Source: Pseudorasbora parva
Lineage: Eukaryota > Chordata > Actinopteri > Cypriniformes > Gobionidae
Reading direction: 5' to 3'
Assembly: GCF_024679245.1 (NCBI RefSeq)
Contig: NC_090175.1
Location: 52,621,732-52,685,731 of the forward strand
Length of the DNA stretch: 64,000 nt
Part shown: positions 1 to 11,186 of the stretch, in pieces
Position numbering within the stretch: position 1 is the first letter of the stretch
How the letters are laid out: each line of letters begins with the position of its first letter
Notes under the pieces: generated by a model
What the model saw: only the letters and a program-made list of their open reading frames with translations
Databases searched by the model: none
What the model was told of the DNA's origin: nothing
Position numbers and translations under genes: made by a program

Positions 1-83
1 CGGAGGGTAAACAGTTCGAACCTGTTTAAGCCTTTATCTATTGCTGAAGATTTGCCATGCCCTTGCTAAATGTTGAAAATGAA

Positions 84-585
84 TGCTGAAAGGGTTAGTT
101 CACACAAAAATGAAACCAAGCCTATGATTTACTCACCCTCAATTCATTATAGGTGTATATGACATTCTTCTTTCAAAGGAATACTTCAGCACTGGGACGA
201 TGAATCTGTATTTAAATTGGGTCATTAATGTAGTAGAAATGTGAAATTATTTTTTTAATTTTGTGCTTTCTAGACTGAGAAAAAAAAACAGAAAATATAT
301 TTTTGTCTAATGGGGATGAAAGACAACAATTCCCAGAATGCTTTGCTGCCCTACGAGACCACTCCCAAAGCCACCACTACTAGATTTCCCACCATGACCG
401 CTTTCATTTTTATAAAATCAGTTCAGTTAAAGAACAGACACTACAACTAAAACTGAAAGTGTCTGTTCAATATAATGTGATTTAGCCGCTGAGGGAGTGT
501 CACAGCCCAAACACTGCAGGAGTCAGATTACATTGATGAGAGCTGAGGTAAACGCGACCGCTCTCGCAGCATAGATTCATGATGC
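84..585 (+). mobile_element. Dispersed fish repeat, GGGTTAGTTCA-end family, copy 1
   Basis: It opens with AAAGGGTTAGTTCACAC and ACTCACCCTCA, the end of a very common non-autonomous DNA element in cyprinids. The interior (about 222-262 and 330-410) matches, in reverse orientation, 30,240-30,505 of this window, including a block around GTAGTAGAAATGTGAAATTA and the CCACTCCCAAAGCCACCAC region. No coding capacity. The right boundary is uncertain. Confidence 0.6.
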
Positions 586-1840
586 ATTTTTTGCACTCAT
601 AAATAGTTTAAAATAGAAAGACCTTACTGTAACACATATAGAAGTTTAGCCATCAAGAATATGCATCTTAATCTTACCAGTCAGCAAAGGTTACATATGC
701 AGTGTTCATGGCCTTGAGCAGCTGAGAGCTGCCCCTGATGGTGGGATGTATTGCCTGTCATTGCATGTGCTAGAATATATGCTACAATTAATGCAGTTTC
801 CACAACTAATAAGAATCATGGAAACAGCATTTTCAATTTGTAGTCAATATGAATAACTGAACAGGAATGAAAATATACCAAACTCAAGGTCTTTGGTTTG
901 CAGGACTAATCTTTTCACCAGTGCTACATGATACTGTAATAAGTATAAACATTAAAATATACAATATATGCAAAAAAATATGCAAATGTATTTTGTGTTT
1001 AGATCTAATTATATTTTTTGTTATTATTGAAAAATGAGCATGTTTATCATTAATATTCAACACATTTCGGGTACAGATCTCTCTTATCTAGCCCTATTGC
1101 ATTCTGGGACTTTGTTAAGCTGCATTGAAATTATCTTATATGTCCCTGATTCCACACCACCTTTCAATAGCGAGAAGAGTTGCAATTATTATACTGCATT
1201 GTGCTGAATATATGCGTAGGCCTTTTTATTAGGTAGGCAACTGCTTTTATTAAACGCTGCTGTATCAAGCAGCTCTACATAGCTGAATATGCAAATTTCT
1301 ACTGCAGGAGCTAGAAGCACATTTTGTGTCAAAAAATAAGCCGCATATCAAATCACTTTTTCGGATATAGCATAGTGTCCACAGCCTTGGCTTTCATAGT
1401 TACGGCCCATAGGATTCACCGATTTGCACAATCAGTTATAAACCACAGTGATATATTGGAGCAATTTAGTGGTTAACAAAGTTGTTGGCACTTCTCCAGT
1501 AAGCCTTATATTAGCATGGCAGTCATCACACTGTTCTCATTTCATTTCATGCCTCAATCATTTGAAATTTGTGGAAATGAAGTCGCTAGAGTGCAACAAA
1601 CAAGATGTCAGAATTTTATGAGAGTTCAGTGCTAGCGCTGAATCAAATAACTTATTGAGTGTGAAAGCATTATATTTGCTTCTTATAAAGGTCATGTCCT
1701 GAAATTCAAACCTATGAGAAAAAAGTCTTAGAGAAGAATTCATATATTAATGTCGATGATTCATAGTGTCACTTTGACAACAATAAAATCCACTGCTATA
1801 ATAATAAAAACCATATGGTAATTTACCATGGATGGATGTT
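586..1840. other. Gene-free AT-rich stretch
   Basis: No open frame of note, no TIRs and no tandem array seen. It reads as ordinary unique intergenic or intronic DNA. Confidence 0.5.
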
Positions 1841-1913
1841 CCATCCATCTATCCATCCATCCATCCACACATCCATCCATCCACCCATCCATCCACCCAC
1901 CCATCCATCCACC
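1841..1913. repeat. Imperfect (CATC)n microsatellite
   Basis: About 18 tetranucleotide units with CACA and CCAC interruptions. The short open frames across it on both strands are by-products of the repeat. A GGATGGATG tract just upstream (1,830-1,838) can pair with the array. Confidence 0.9.
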
Positions 1914-3172
1914 TGATCCTAAACTCAAGGGATTCCCATTCTCTTTGTTCTTGGCAATATTTCCCCAGCCAGACGCCATTTGTGCCACTTGAATTTCCCT
2001 TTGGTGTCAAGTTTCCAGCTCTGGGTTCATTTGTGTGCCCCTGCCTGTAGACCAAGGTGATCTGAGTGGGATGTAATGAATCGGAGGGGTGCATAATCAG
2101 TTTCTAGCCAGCTAATGAAGTACCCGCGTCGTATTCCTCCTTAGCAGGATAGTCATTAAATTAGCCCTTGCTTTCAGCCCACCTCACTCCATCTCTGCTA
2201 CACTTGTGCTTTCCACTGAAGAGAGCTTGCCCTGTGTGAGCTTCTTCAATGTTCATATGAAAAATATTTTTTGAAAATAACAAACTGATAGAAAAAATAA
2301 AGTTATCAAGATGTAAGATTTTACTAAACTGCATCATCATAGTTCTGTCATGACACCTCTCAGAGTTTTTTGTGTGGTAATGTATGTGACAATATTGATA
2401 TGTTTGGTTTTGGCGGAATAGATCTGCTACATAGTTGCTGCTGCAGAGCAAGATGGGACTTGCTATTGCCAATACATACTCAACATGCAGCTGTGAGCAA
2501 ATAAGACATGCTGTTGCTGTACAATATAGCACAACTGCTACAGCAAATGCTGAAAGCAAGGAGATTGAGTTAAGGACCGACCAGCCTACACCATCTAGAG
2601 TCTCATGACAGAGCTTTGTATTGAGACAACACTGACAACCACTGAAAAAATAAATACATAAAATCAGCTGAGGCTCCAAGCTGTTTCAGGCAAATTCCAT
2701 TTTTCTGAATAGTGGTGGCCACTCAAGAAATCCAATTAGATCTCCTCTCCATTCACCCTGTGCTGCTAAAGGCCAGACAAAAGAGAATACCTCTTGCTTT
2801 AAACTGCCCACTAATATCACAGCAGGCTTCTGCCATCATTCATCTAAAGCCAGAGCTTATATATGGCACATCCACTTCATGCATTTATTTTAAAACTTAT
2901 TTTAATTATTTTCTTTTTGGTTCATACATTACCATGTGTAATCACCATTTAAATATAGGTAGGTATAATATGCTTTTTTTTATTTCCCTTACAGGGTTTC
3001 AAAATGAAAGATTATACAATATGTGTTTTTAAGCCTGTCACATTAAACCTAAGAACTGAAAATGAATTGATTTAACATAAAGGTCATTTTGCACTAACCA
3101 CATTTGCTATGTAGTGAAAATAATTGAGAAGAATTATTATACAAATCATATATAAAAGCTTGTGGTTCAGAA
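1914..3172. other. Gene-free stretch
   Basis: A 172-codon open frame lies on the minus strand (2,161-2,679), but its product has no recognisable domain, an unstructured mix of residues, and no splice or promoter context. I regard it as chance. Confidence 0.5.
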
Positions 3173-3325
3173 ATAGTTTGAATGCTATTATTCAGCAGGG
3201 ACACGTTAAATTAATCAAAAGTTATTTATAATGTGGCAACAAATTACTAATTTTGCTAAATAAATGCTGTTCTTTTAAACATTCTATTCATCAAACGATC
3301 CTGAAAAAAAAAAAAGTATGACAAT
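3173..3325 (-). mobile_element. Fragment of common cyprinid repeat (CAGCAGGGACA/AATAAATGCTGTTC type)
   Basis: The wording TATTCAGCAGGGACA, TTATAATGTGGCAACAAA and AAATGCTGTTCTTTTAAACA is typical of an abundant non-autonomous fish repeat. Related fragments sit at 32,050-32,325, 35,210-35,320 and 41,112-41,210. Boundaries are approximate. Confidence 0.5.
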
Positions 3326-4223
3326 AAAATATATTAACCTACATGACTATTACATAAAAGCACAAATAATTTTAGCTTCACAAAGGGGATCATCATCTCT
3401 GACTTTAACAGTATAGAGGACATTTAGAGGCGCATGGTGGGCATTTCATTTTGTCGTAAGATAAATTTCTGGTTTTGCTGAGTGTGCATGAAACTTTATT
3501 CCCATCAAGGATTCCTTTGCATGTCTACTGGAAAGCTATATTTGATATAACCAGTTTGACCCCCATAAATGGTTAAGTGCTTGTAAAGACAGGTTTGCAG
3601 AGCATGTCAGGTCTGAGTGATTGCTTATGTGCGGTACATGTGTTATGCATGCGTGTAAGTGCCCAGTCTATGATAAAAATGCAATTCCCTTGATGCAGCT
3701 TGTCTATTAAATGATTCCTTCACTTCCTTTTTTCTTCTCACAGTTCCTAACAGGAGTACAGGCTTCATTTAGACCGATGTCTTCCATGCAAGACCCCATA
3801 GATCTGTTAATGTCCCTGATCTGTTCTGGGGCTTCATGAATTACTCCAGAAGCAAGTTTTGTTTTGGAACAAAGCGCATCAACAATGCATGATATGATTG
3901 TCTTCCTTCTCATGGAAACACGAAACATGCATGACCCCGCACCAATTTTGATGCTGGAAATGACTCCTGGGATGTTCTGTTTCGTTGCAGATAATGAATG
4001 TGCTTCAATGACTGATGTTTCTAAGAAGATTTAAATCCCATCTCAACCACGTTTTTGCTCCTTTTTTTCTTCCTTTGCAGCATGCCTTTATGGTACTGGT
4101 TAAATTGTACATAAAATAAAAACCCACTTGCAAAATTTAGTCAAATTTGGTTTAAATTTAATTTTGTAAAAATTTGGTATGAAATAAAAGTTGTGATATT
4201 CTTCCTTAATATGACATATAGCC
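3326..4223. other. Gene-free stretch
   Basis: No convincing coding sequence or repeat boundary. The 73-codon minus-strand frame at 3,707-3,928 has no recognisable domain. Confidence 0.45.
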
Positions 4224-4563
4224 TACACTGAAAAAAATGACTTTGTGGTATTGTAAAATCTATTACATTAATTCATGTAATTTATACATTGTAAAATCAA
4301 GATTAAGTTGGAACTATATATCTTATGTAAAATTTACACAATTTATTAATGTAATAAATTAACTGAGAAGAAAGAGTACATTTTACCATATATTTACAAA
4401 TAGTATTTAATGTTTTATAGTCACAGCACATTCACCTAAAAATACTAAGTAAATTTTAATCTGAAAAGCAAAGTGTGTTTGAATCTGCCCGGCCATTTTT
4501 GTTGTTGCTCAAAAAGATCCCGGTTCAGTGGCAGAGACGGTCGGTTTGGGATGTCGCTTTTAT

Positions 4564-5366
4564 ATGGCTGACTTATTCTCGGTAAGTTCTGACTTTTCTA
4601 TTTTAGATTTGTGATAACGATGTACTTCGTTTTGATGGTTTGATTATTGCATAGACGTTACGGTTTAAAATTGACTAAAAGTGAGTTTTAATCACAATAA
4701 CGGTAGCTAAAGCTAAAGCATTATCCACTTCTATAAAGTTGAGACTGGTGTTTAGTCAAAGATAGAGGGGATTAAATGTAGTTAGCCACGTTCTTGTAGA
4801 AAAATTCACCCTGTCTGGTTAACTTCAAAATAATTTAATGTTAGCTGGCCGTGATTAAGTGCTGGCTGCCTGTGTGTGTGTCCTCTAGCTAATGTTAGCA
4901 TTTTTAGCAAGTGTCTAAGTTGTTTTTATATCCACTGAAAATTTCACAGCAATTATTTTATCAAAGCATAAGTTAGTCTGCACTCTGTACTAAAGAAGGA
5001 AAGTTTGGATGGCAGGTGAACTCTGATACCAAATAAGCATTGATGTATAACGTTAGCAACAAGTGCATGAATGTCAGCAATTCTATTTTAGTGAGCTAAC
5101 GACATGAAGGTCCGGTCACCTTTTTAATGAAAATAAAATGTAATGTTATAAATGTAATTCTATTTCTTAAATGGAATTGTGTTCTTTTTTTCTTACAAAC
5201 TGTATGCAGGAGGACAGTCGCAGTGTTGCCGCTGAACATATCCTTAAGATGGTCGTCCATGGAGCTGATCGAGAGGATCCAGTCGATGAATGAGCATTAA
5301 GGAAAAGTGACCATTCTGTTTCAGCTGGACTATGCATGTGCTCGTCATTAAAGGGTTAAGTTAGTT
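4564..5366 (+). pseudogene. Captured two-exon gene fragment inside the TIR element
   Basis: Exon 1 (4,564-4,581) reads MADLFS and stops at a textbook donor, TCG|GTAAGT. A 628-bp intron ends in a pyrimidine tract and ATGCAG at 5,209. Exon 2 starts in the same phase with EDSRSVAAEH and continues to DREDPVDE, where a TGA occurs (5,291-5,293). The same frame then continues past the stop with ALRKSDHSVSAG until the edge of a MITE at 5,346, giving a TAA at about 5,358. Matching splice sites, conserved phase and coding-like sequence on both sides of one stop suggest a copied gene piece, now interrupted. I do not recognise the protein. It could be a short gene truly ending at the TGA, or a chance frame. 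Confidence 0.4.
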
Positions 5367-5793
5367 CAGTTCAGTCTAAAATGAAATGTCTGTCATTAAC
5401 TCCTCTCCCTAATGTCGCTCCACAACCGTAAGACCTCCGTTCATCTTAACACACAGTTTAAGATATTTTATATTTAGTCCGAGAGCGTATGCAAGTGTAT
5501 GCACACTATACTGTCCATGTACAGAAAGGGAATACAAACATCATCAAAGTAGTCCATATGAGACATCAGTGGGTTAATTAGAGTCTCTTGAAGCATCCAA
5601 AATACATTTGGGTCCAAAAATAACAAAAACTACGACTTTATTCAGCATTGGCTTCTCTTCACCGTTTGAATCTTTATTTGAGGATTGAACACAAACACGG
5701 AAGAGAAGACAATGCTGAATAAAGTCGTAGTTTTTGTTATTTTTGGACTCAAATGTGATACATTTCATATTTGGCTGAACTAACCCTTTAATG
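5346..5793. mobile_element. 448-bp MITE with 13-nt perfect TIRs and internal hairpin
   Basis: It begins CATTAAAGGGTTA and ends with its exact complement. Inside, about 5,613-5,655 and 5,708-5,752 are inverted copies of each other (AACAAAAACTACGACTTTATTCAGCATTG word), able to form a long stem around ACCGTTTGAATCTTTATTTG. The family ends GGGTTAGTTCA resemble copies at 84, 34,735 and 38,881. A 91-bp relative sits at 20,507-20,600. Confidence 0.7.
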
Positions 5794-6582
5794 TTAGTTA
5801 TGCCACTGTTGGCTGCTGATGTTTAGTTGAACCATACATGGTTAATTCTACAGTTATTGTAAATTATAATGAATGTACCTTAACTACTTAATCAGTTGAT
5901 GTGAACATTACTGATTTAATGGTTAATTGTAAATTTTGACATAATAAACTGTTCAACTTTATTGTATTTATGTGTGATTTGTGATAAATGTATTTGATGC
6001 AGAGAAAATTATTACATTTATTTGGTTTAAAATAGCAACATTTACATAATAATAGTGAGTAATATAAATTAATTCAACTAAGTAATTCAAAATGTCAAAT
6101 GGACAAACATTATAAAATCTACTTAATTACTTCATAAGAGTAAATAATACAGATTTATAAAATTTACTTGATTACCTTTAATAAATACAACATGCTAAGT
6201 TAAATATAATTAAGTAACATTTACTTAATGTCTTTGCAAATGTTACATTTATAGTTAAGTACATTTTACTTGATATTGGCAAGTAAGTTGTACTTGATAT
6301 CGCAGCAGTAAATTTTACTTAGAAAAACTGAGTGCAAATTGTTACAAAGATTTTATCAAGTAAATCTTACAAGTTGTTTTTATCAGTGTAAGTGAAATGG
6401 CTTCTCAGATAAGAAAATTACGATGGGACTTGATTTTGTCCATGGGAAATAGTTTGGAGGAGGATTGTGGTTTGCTGTTGATTGACCTCATGTGAAAGAC
6501 AAGTTGACCCACCCTCTCTCCAGTAAACGTCATCCAGGAGAAGTGTCCATACAAGGAATTCCACACTTTATGATATCATACT

Positions 6583-6610
<28 letters not shown>
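6583..6610. repeat. Poly-A tract, 28 nt
   Basis: Uninterrupted A run after TGATATCATACT. No LINE or SINE body was recognised upstream, so its origin is unclear. Confidence 0.9.
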
Positions 6611-6613
<3 letters not shown>

Positions 6614-6844
6614 GTTTTTGCTTGCTTTCTGGGACTCCTGACTCGCTACAGTGGTTTTAATGGAACAAGATGTTTTTATACCAGGGGCTGAGCCTATGCC
6701 AAGAGCGTGGTGAGCTCGTGCCAGGAGCATGGGTAGTGAGCTACTGGAAGAGCCTTCATACGCTACAATGGCAAACAGCATCCAGTAGAAAAATTCAACT
6801 GCAGTAGCCACTGTTGGGCAGCACTCAGACATTTTAACACCATA

Positions 6845-8015
6845 CAGCAGGGCAAAAAAAGTATTTTGTCAGCCACCAATTGTGCAAGTTCTCCCACTTA
6901 AAAAGATGAGAGAGGCCTGTAATTTTCATCATAGGTACAGTTTAACTTTGAGAGACAGAATGAGAAAAAAAATCCAGACAATCACATTGTCTGATTATTA
7001 AATAATTTATTTGCAGATTAATGTGGAAAATGAGTAGTTGGTCAATAAAAAAATGTTAATCTCAATACTCCGTTATATACCCTTTGTTGGCAATGACAGA
7101 GGTCAAGCGCTTCCTTCATGCAGATCTCCTCTAGAGAAGTGATGTTTTGGGGCTGTCGATGGGCAACATGTATTTTCAACACCCTTCAAAGATTTTCTAT
7201 GGGGCTGAGGTCTGGAGACTTGCTAGGCCACTCCAGGACCTTGAAATTATTTGTTAGAAGCCACTCCTTCGTTGCCCTGGGCGGTGTGTTTGTGATCATT
7301 GTCATGCTGAAAGACCCAGCCATGTTTCATATTCAATGCCCTTGCTGATGGAAGAAGGTTTTTACTCAAAATCTCATGATACATGGTCCCATTCATCCTT
7401 TCCTATACATGGATCAGTCTTCCTGGTCCTTTTGCAGGAAAACAGCCCCAAAGCACAATGTTTCCACCCTCATGCTTCACATTAGGTATGGTGCAACTCG
7501 GCATTCCTTCTCCTCCAAACATAACAATTTGAGTTTTTACCAAAAAGTTATATTTTGGTTTCACCTTACCATATGACATTCTCCCAGTCTTCTTCTGGAT
7601 CATCCAAATGCTCTTTTGCAAACTTCAGCCAGGCCAGGATATTGACTGGTTTAACCAGGGGGACACGTCTGGCACTGCAGGATTTGAGTCCCTGGTGGTG
7701 AAGTGTTACTGATGGTAGCCTTTGTTACTTTGGTCCCAGCTCTCTGCAGGTCATTTACTAGTTCCCTCCATGCGGTTCCGGGATTTGTGCTCACTGTTCT
7801 TGTGATCATTTTGACACCACAGGGTGAGATCTTACGTGGAGCCCCAGATCGATTATAAGTGGTATTGCATGTCTTACATTTTCTAATAATTGTTCCCACA
7901 GTTTATTTCTTCACACCAATCTGCTTACCTATTGCAGACTCAGTAAAAAAAAAAAAAAAAAATGCAGAAAAAGTTGCACAATTTGTGGCTGACTAAATAC
8001 TTTCTTGTCCCACTG
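6845..8015 (-). mobile_element. Tc1-like transposon A (1.17 kb, decayed)
   Basis: Flanked by TA at 6,843-6,844 and 8,016-8,017. The right end reads CAGTGGGACAAGAAAGTA (complement) and the left CAGCAGGGCAAAAAAAGTA, followed on both sides by TTxxGTCAGCCAC. The length and TA duplication are those of fish Tc1 elements. The transposase on the minus strand is broken. An A18 tract lies near the right end (about 7,945-7,962). Confidence 0.85.
7090..7899 (-). pseudogene. Tc1 transposase remnant (element A)
   Basis: Read right to left in pieces. The N-terminal DNA-binding part includes a DIVRKCKT-like stretch, seen as [22 protein letters not shown], then an [19 protein letters not shown] helix-turn-helix piece. 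The middle has [18 protein letters not shown], the conserved block before the third part of the catalytic core. The C-terminal part has [10 protein letters not shown] and, after a frame change, [15 protein letters not shown], which holds the second D and the E of the DDE triad. Several frameshifts and in-frame stops separate these, so no active enzyme can be made. Fish Tc1 transposases are about 340 residues; nearly all of that length is represented here in fragments. Confidence 0.8.
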
Positions 8016-8017
8016 TA

Positions 8018-9011
8018 TATTGTAGAATTAAAACACTTTTATACCCAAATGTCAAAAAATTTACTTGAATCAATGAACAGCACCAATAAAGCCCCAGTCT
8101 TGCAGATCATTAACTAAAACGTTGTTTCAGGGTTTAGTTACCCTTTACAATGTTGTAGATCTTTTACATTTACAAACAGCTACATTACAAAATATATGAA
8201 ATGCAATATTTGAAAAAGCACAATAAGGGCACTTTAAACAATAATGATGAACACGGATTAATAATTTATACTTAATACTGCAATATTCAATTTAAAAATA
8301 TATAAATGGTAATTTTAATTTCAAAGTGGTTTTAAGCTGTAATTCAGATTGTTATTTGAATTTTAGCAGATCACTACAAGGGCATCCAGCGGACATAATC
8401 TACGCCAGGATGACCAGCTGAAGCATTGTTGAACTCAAGTGTGCATAATATCGAAGGCAGACGATGTGTTTCAGGTGGGCTTGGATCTCTTATTTAAAAT
8501 GAGCTCTTGTATTCCATGCCACTTAGAAAGAGTGAGATGAAATAGCTTCTGGTGGTCCTGCTGTCAAAAAGACAAAAGCAATAGTACTGTTGTCAGGCAC
8601 ACACACACACACACACACACACGCTTGCTGGACATATCTAAGAACACGGCCTAAGAATGAGCCTGTATGAAGAAACACCACCTCAGAAACATAACTAGTG
8701 AAAAACAAGTGCTTTACAGCAACACATTTAAAAGATATTCACCACCTGATAAAAGGGAAATAAATCTGAGCTAGGAAAAATATGGACAACTACAAAGTAG
8801 AAATATTAAATGGTGTTTTAACTGATGCTTTTACATAATCCACCTAAGTGGCAGTAAATCCAGTGCTACTAATAATTATGTAAAGCAGATTTTATCAGTA
8901 CTTCGATGATAGAGACCCAGGGTGGTGAACTTGCAAAGAAACACTTGATAGATTTAATCTAGATTCAGAGTTATTATAGTTATATAAAACGAATACCATA
9001 AAAAAATATAG
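8018..9011. other. Gene-free stretch with short CA repeat
   Basis: A (CA)12 tract lies at 8,598-8,622. No coding sequence or element boundary recognised. Confidence 0.5.
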
Positions 9012-9123
9012 TAACATGCGTATCATATGTACGCGAAAAACCCCGTACCATATGCATGCCAAAACTCATTTTGGCGTTTACATTCCACAACATTTCACAC
9101 ACATATCTTTTTATGAGATCGGG

Positions 9124-9128
<5 letters not shown>
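9012..9128 (+). mobile_element. Dispersed repeat B fragment (CTCATTTTGGCG family), copy 1
   Basis: Shares CAAAACTCATTTTGGCGT, TACATTCCAC and GAGATCGGGCT with 36,686-36,860 (same strand) and 38,318-38,540 (opposite strand). It ends directly at a TA array. Confidence 0.65.

Positions 9129-9185
<57 letters not shown>
9127..9185. repeat. (TA)n microsatellite
   Basis: About 29 perfect TA units, directly at the right edge of repeat B. Confidence 0.95.
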
Positions 9186-9189
<4 letters not shown>

Positions 9190-11079
9190 TATTCAATTAA
9201 AATATTTATGGATTATTCAATTCAATTTGATGGAATTACCTATTAACTGAAATGCGTAAATCTTAAAAAAGGCTCGTTACCAAACAATTAAAAAAAGTTG
9301 AAGTGAATGATTCCAGAAGAAATGCAGTGTGAAATAACCAGAGGGAAAAGGAAGCTGTGAAAGCATGTTGACCTGATCTAGTTAACCCTGAGGATTCAAG
9401 GCTTGACACTGTGCTGTACGGTACAGCGCCCAATTCAGTCTCTCGTTTAAGACTTACAGAGACCACCATCACCCTTTCCTTTTCATTATGCACACGCAGA
9501 TTCCTCACTGTCCAGCTCAGAGGTATCTGGACTGCTTTCATACTTCCTGTAGTAAAGCCTTTCGTTTATCTTCAAAGACAAGCCAGTCTACATCATAGAG
9601 AGTGTGAAATGAAGAGAAGAATCAGCAATGCAAATAATCAAAAGACAGACATTTTTTTTCTAAGCTAATTGTAAATCTAAAGCTGGACGGGATGAGAAGA
9701 GTTTGAGATTGAAAGCAAAGAATCAGACGACTGTTTGGACCTTTTTGATTTTTTTTTTTTGGGAGAAGTACAAAGGCGTCCATCCTGCTGAAGGCATCGC
9801 TCCATTAGATGTTGTCCAAAGCGTTCACGTTTAAAGCATTCACTTTGTAGTCTGCAGTGTTCTAGATATATCGCTGCACAGCAGATACTTTCAATCAAAG
9901 CAGCTTGCAATATATTTTCAATGCAACCCTGTCCATATGTTTACAAAGACAAAGACAGAATCAAGGGCGGCTTGAGTAAGAACAGATTGCTGCACATCTG
10001 CATTTTACCATATAAAACATATGAACAACAAACCTTTATGTCTTCTGCTTTCAGTATCAGGGGAAATGGACCATTTGAAAACTTTTGCAGCACATTAATA
10101 TATATTAGCTTTGAATATTCTCTTGGATCGGATCATTTGAAGACCTGCTGTAGTTACTATGCTGTAATGTATGAACATAAGAGAACTTATACATCCTTAA
10201 AAAAACATAAGTTATTGATTAGAAGTTCTATTTTAGAACAAACCAAAAGTCTTTACTAATGAAAGAGTCATACATGCATGCAGATAAAGAGATTCACAAA
10301 ATGGAATTCAAATTTCAACTTCATATTCTATTCATTTTCCTTAAGGAATGAACTAAAACTTGCTTGCTGTCTAATATGAAGGATAAAGACTGAAAGGGAA
10401 ATTGCACTGAATGGACATTTCTTGTCGCTTCATCTTTGTTTTAAATCTTAAAACTTCTGTCAAGGATTCAGGGTGATTCTTCTTTTGGTTAAGTGGATGA
10501 ACTTTCATTTGGTAAATGGTCTTGAACTTACAAGTTTCATCAACAATTCCGGAGATTTTAACTTGAAAGGAATTAAAAGAACAGTGTATGTATGTCCCAT
10601 TCCATCTGGTTAGGCTTATGAATCAAGTGGAGCATGAATTCAGTGCGAAAACAAACATGATGAATTTATATCAACATATACATATGATGCGTAAAGACAA
10701 AGCGCCTAAAAATGTATGCATTCAGAAAACAGCTTTATCCACAGGGGTTCATCCAACAATATACACTACATGAAGACTCATTCAATCCAAGTAAACACAG
10801 ACATCAGGTGTTAAGTTATATTCTCAAATGCACATGCCATCATATTGAGTTAGTATATTGTTCACAGCACTGGATATATAATTGATTGAATTGTTCACAA
10901 AAATATAATTGTTTTATTCAGTATGTTTGTGTTCAGTATGCTAAGAATTACATAATTAGATTGCAAAAAATAAGTAATGAGATTGTATTACATTCCACAT
11001 GTGTGCATATACTGTACACTGTAAAAAAATAAAATAAAAAAAATAAATAGAAAATAAAAAATCAGGTCTCCATTTTTCA
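9186..11079. other. Gene-free stretch
   Basis: Open frames up to 112 codons occur (for example 9,921-10,259 plus), but none has a recognisable domain or splice context. 11,010-11,060 is A-rich. Confidence 0.5.
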
Positions 11080-11186
11080 AGTGACTGATCACATCAAAAA
11101 ATTTCAGTTGGCCAAATCGAAATGCTGTGCATCAATTCACAGAAAATCAATTGGCCAACTGACACATTTAGATGTGATCAGTGACT
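11080..11186. repeat. Palindromic element core
   Basis: Left arm AGTGACTGATCACATC and CAGTTGGCCAA; right arm TTGGCCAACTG and GATGTGATCAGTGACT in inverse order. The arms are about 35 nt with a loop of roughly 35 nt. It is probably a foldback MITE whose outer ends are degraded; ACACTGTAAAAAAAT at 11,015 may be one end. Confidence 0.6.

Larger units (their letters stand above)
4226..6388. mobile_element. 2.16 kb TA-flanked TIR element with internal cargo
   Basis: The left end reads TA then CACTGAAAAAAATGAC; the right end, reverse complemented, reads TA then CACTGATAAAAACAAC. TA on both outer sides fits a Tc1/mariner-type target duplication, though no transposase is visible. Both ends are rich in TTACTTAA/AAGTAAAT words. 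The centre (about 4,470-5,345) is less AT-rich and holds exon-like sequence annotated separately. A smaller MITE (5,346-5,793) has inserted into this centre, so it is younger than the host element. Confidence 0.55.

Noticed and set aside
2161..2679. 172-codon minus-strand open frame
   Set aside because: The longest non-repeat frame, but it has no recognisable domain, signal or splice context, and one of this size is expected by chance in 64 kb.
6583..6610. Poly-A tract as a retrogene or SINE tail
   Set aside because: No target duplication, SINE body or exon-like sequence was found upstream.
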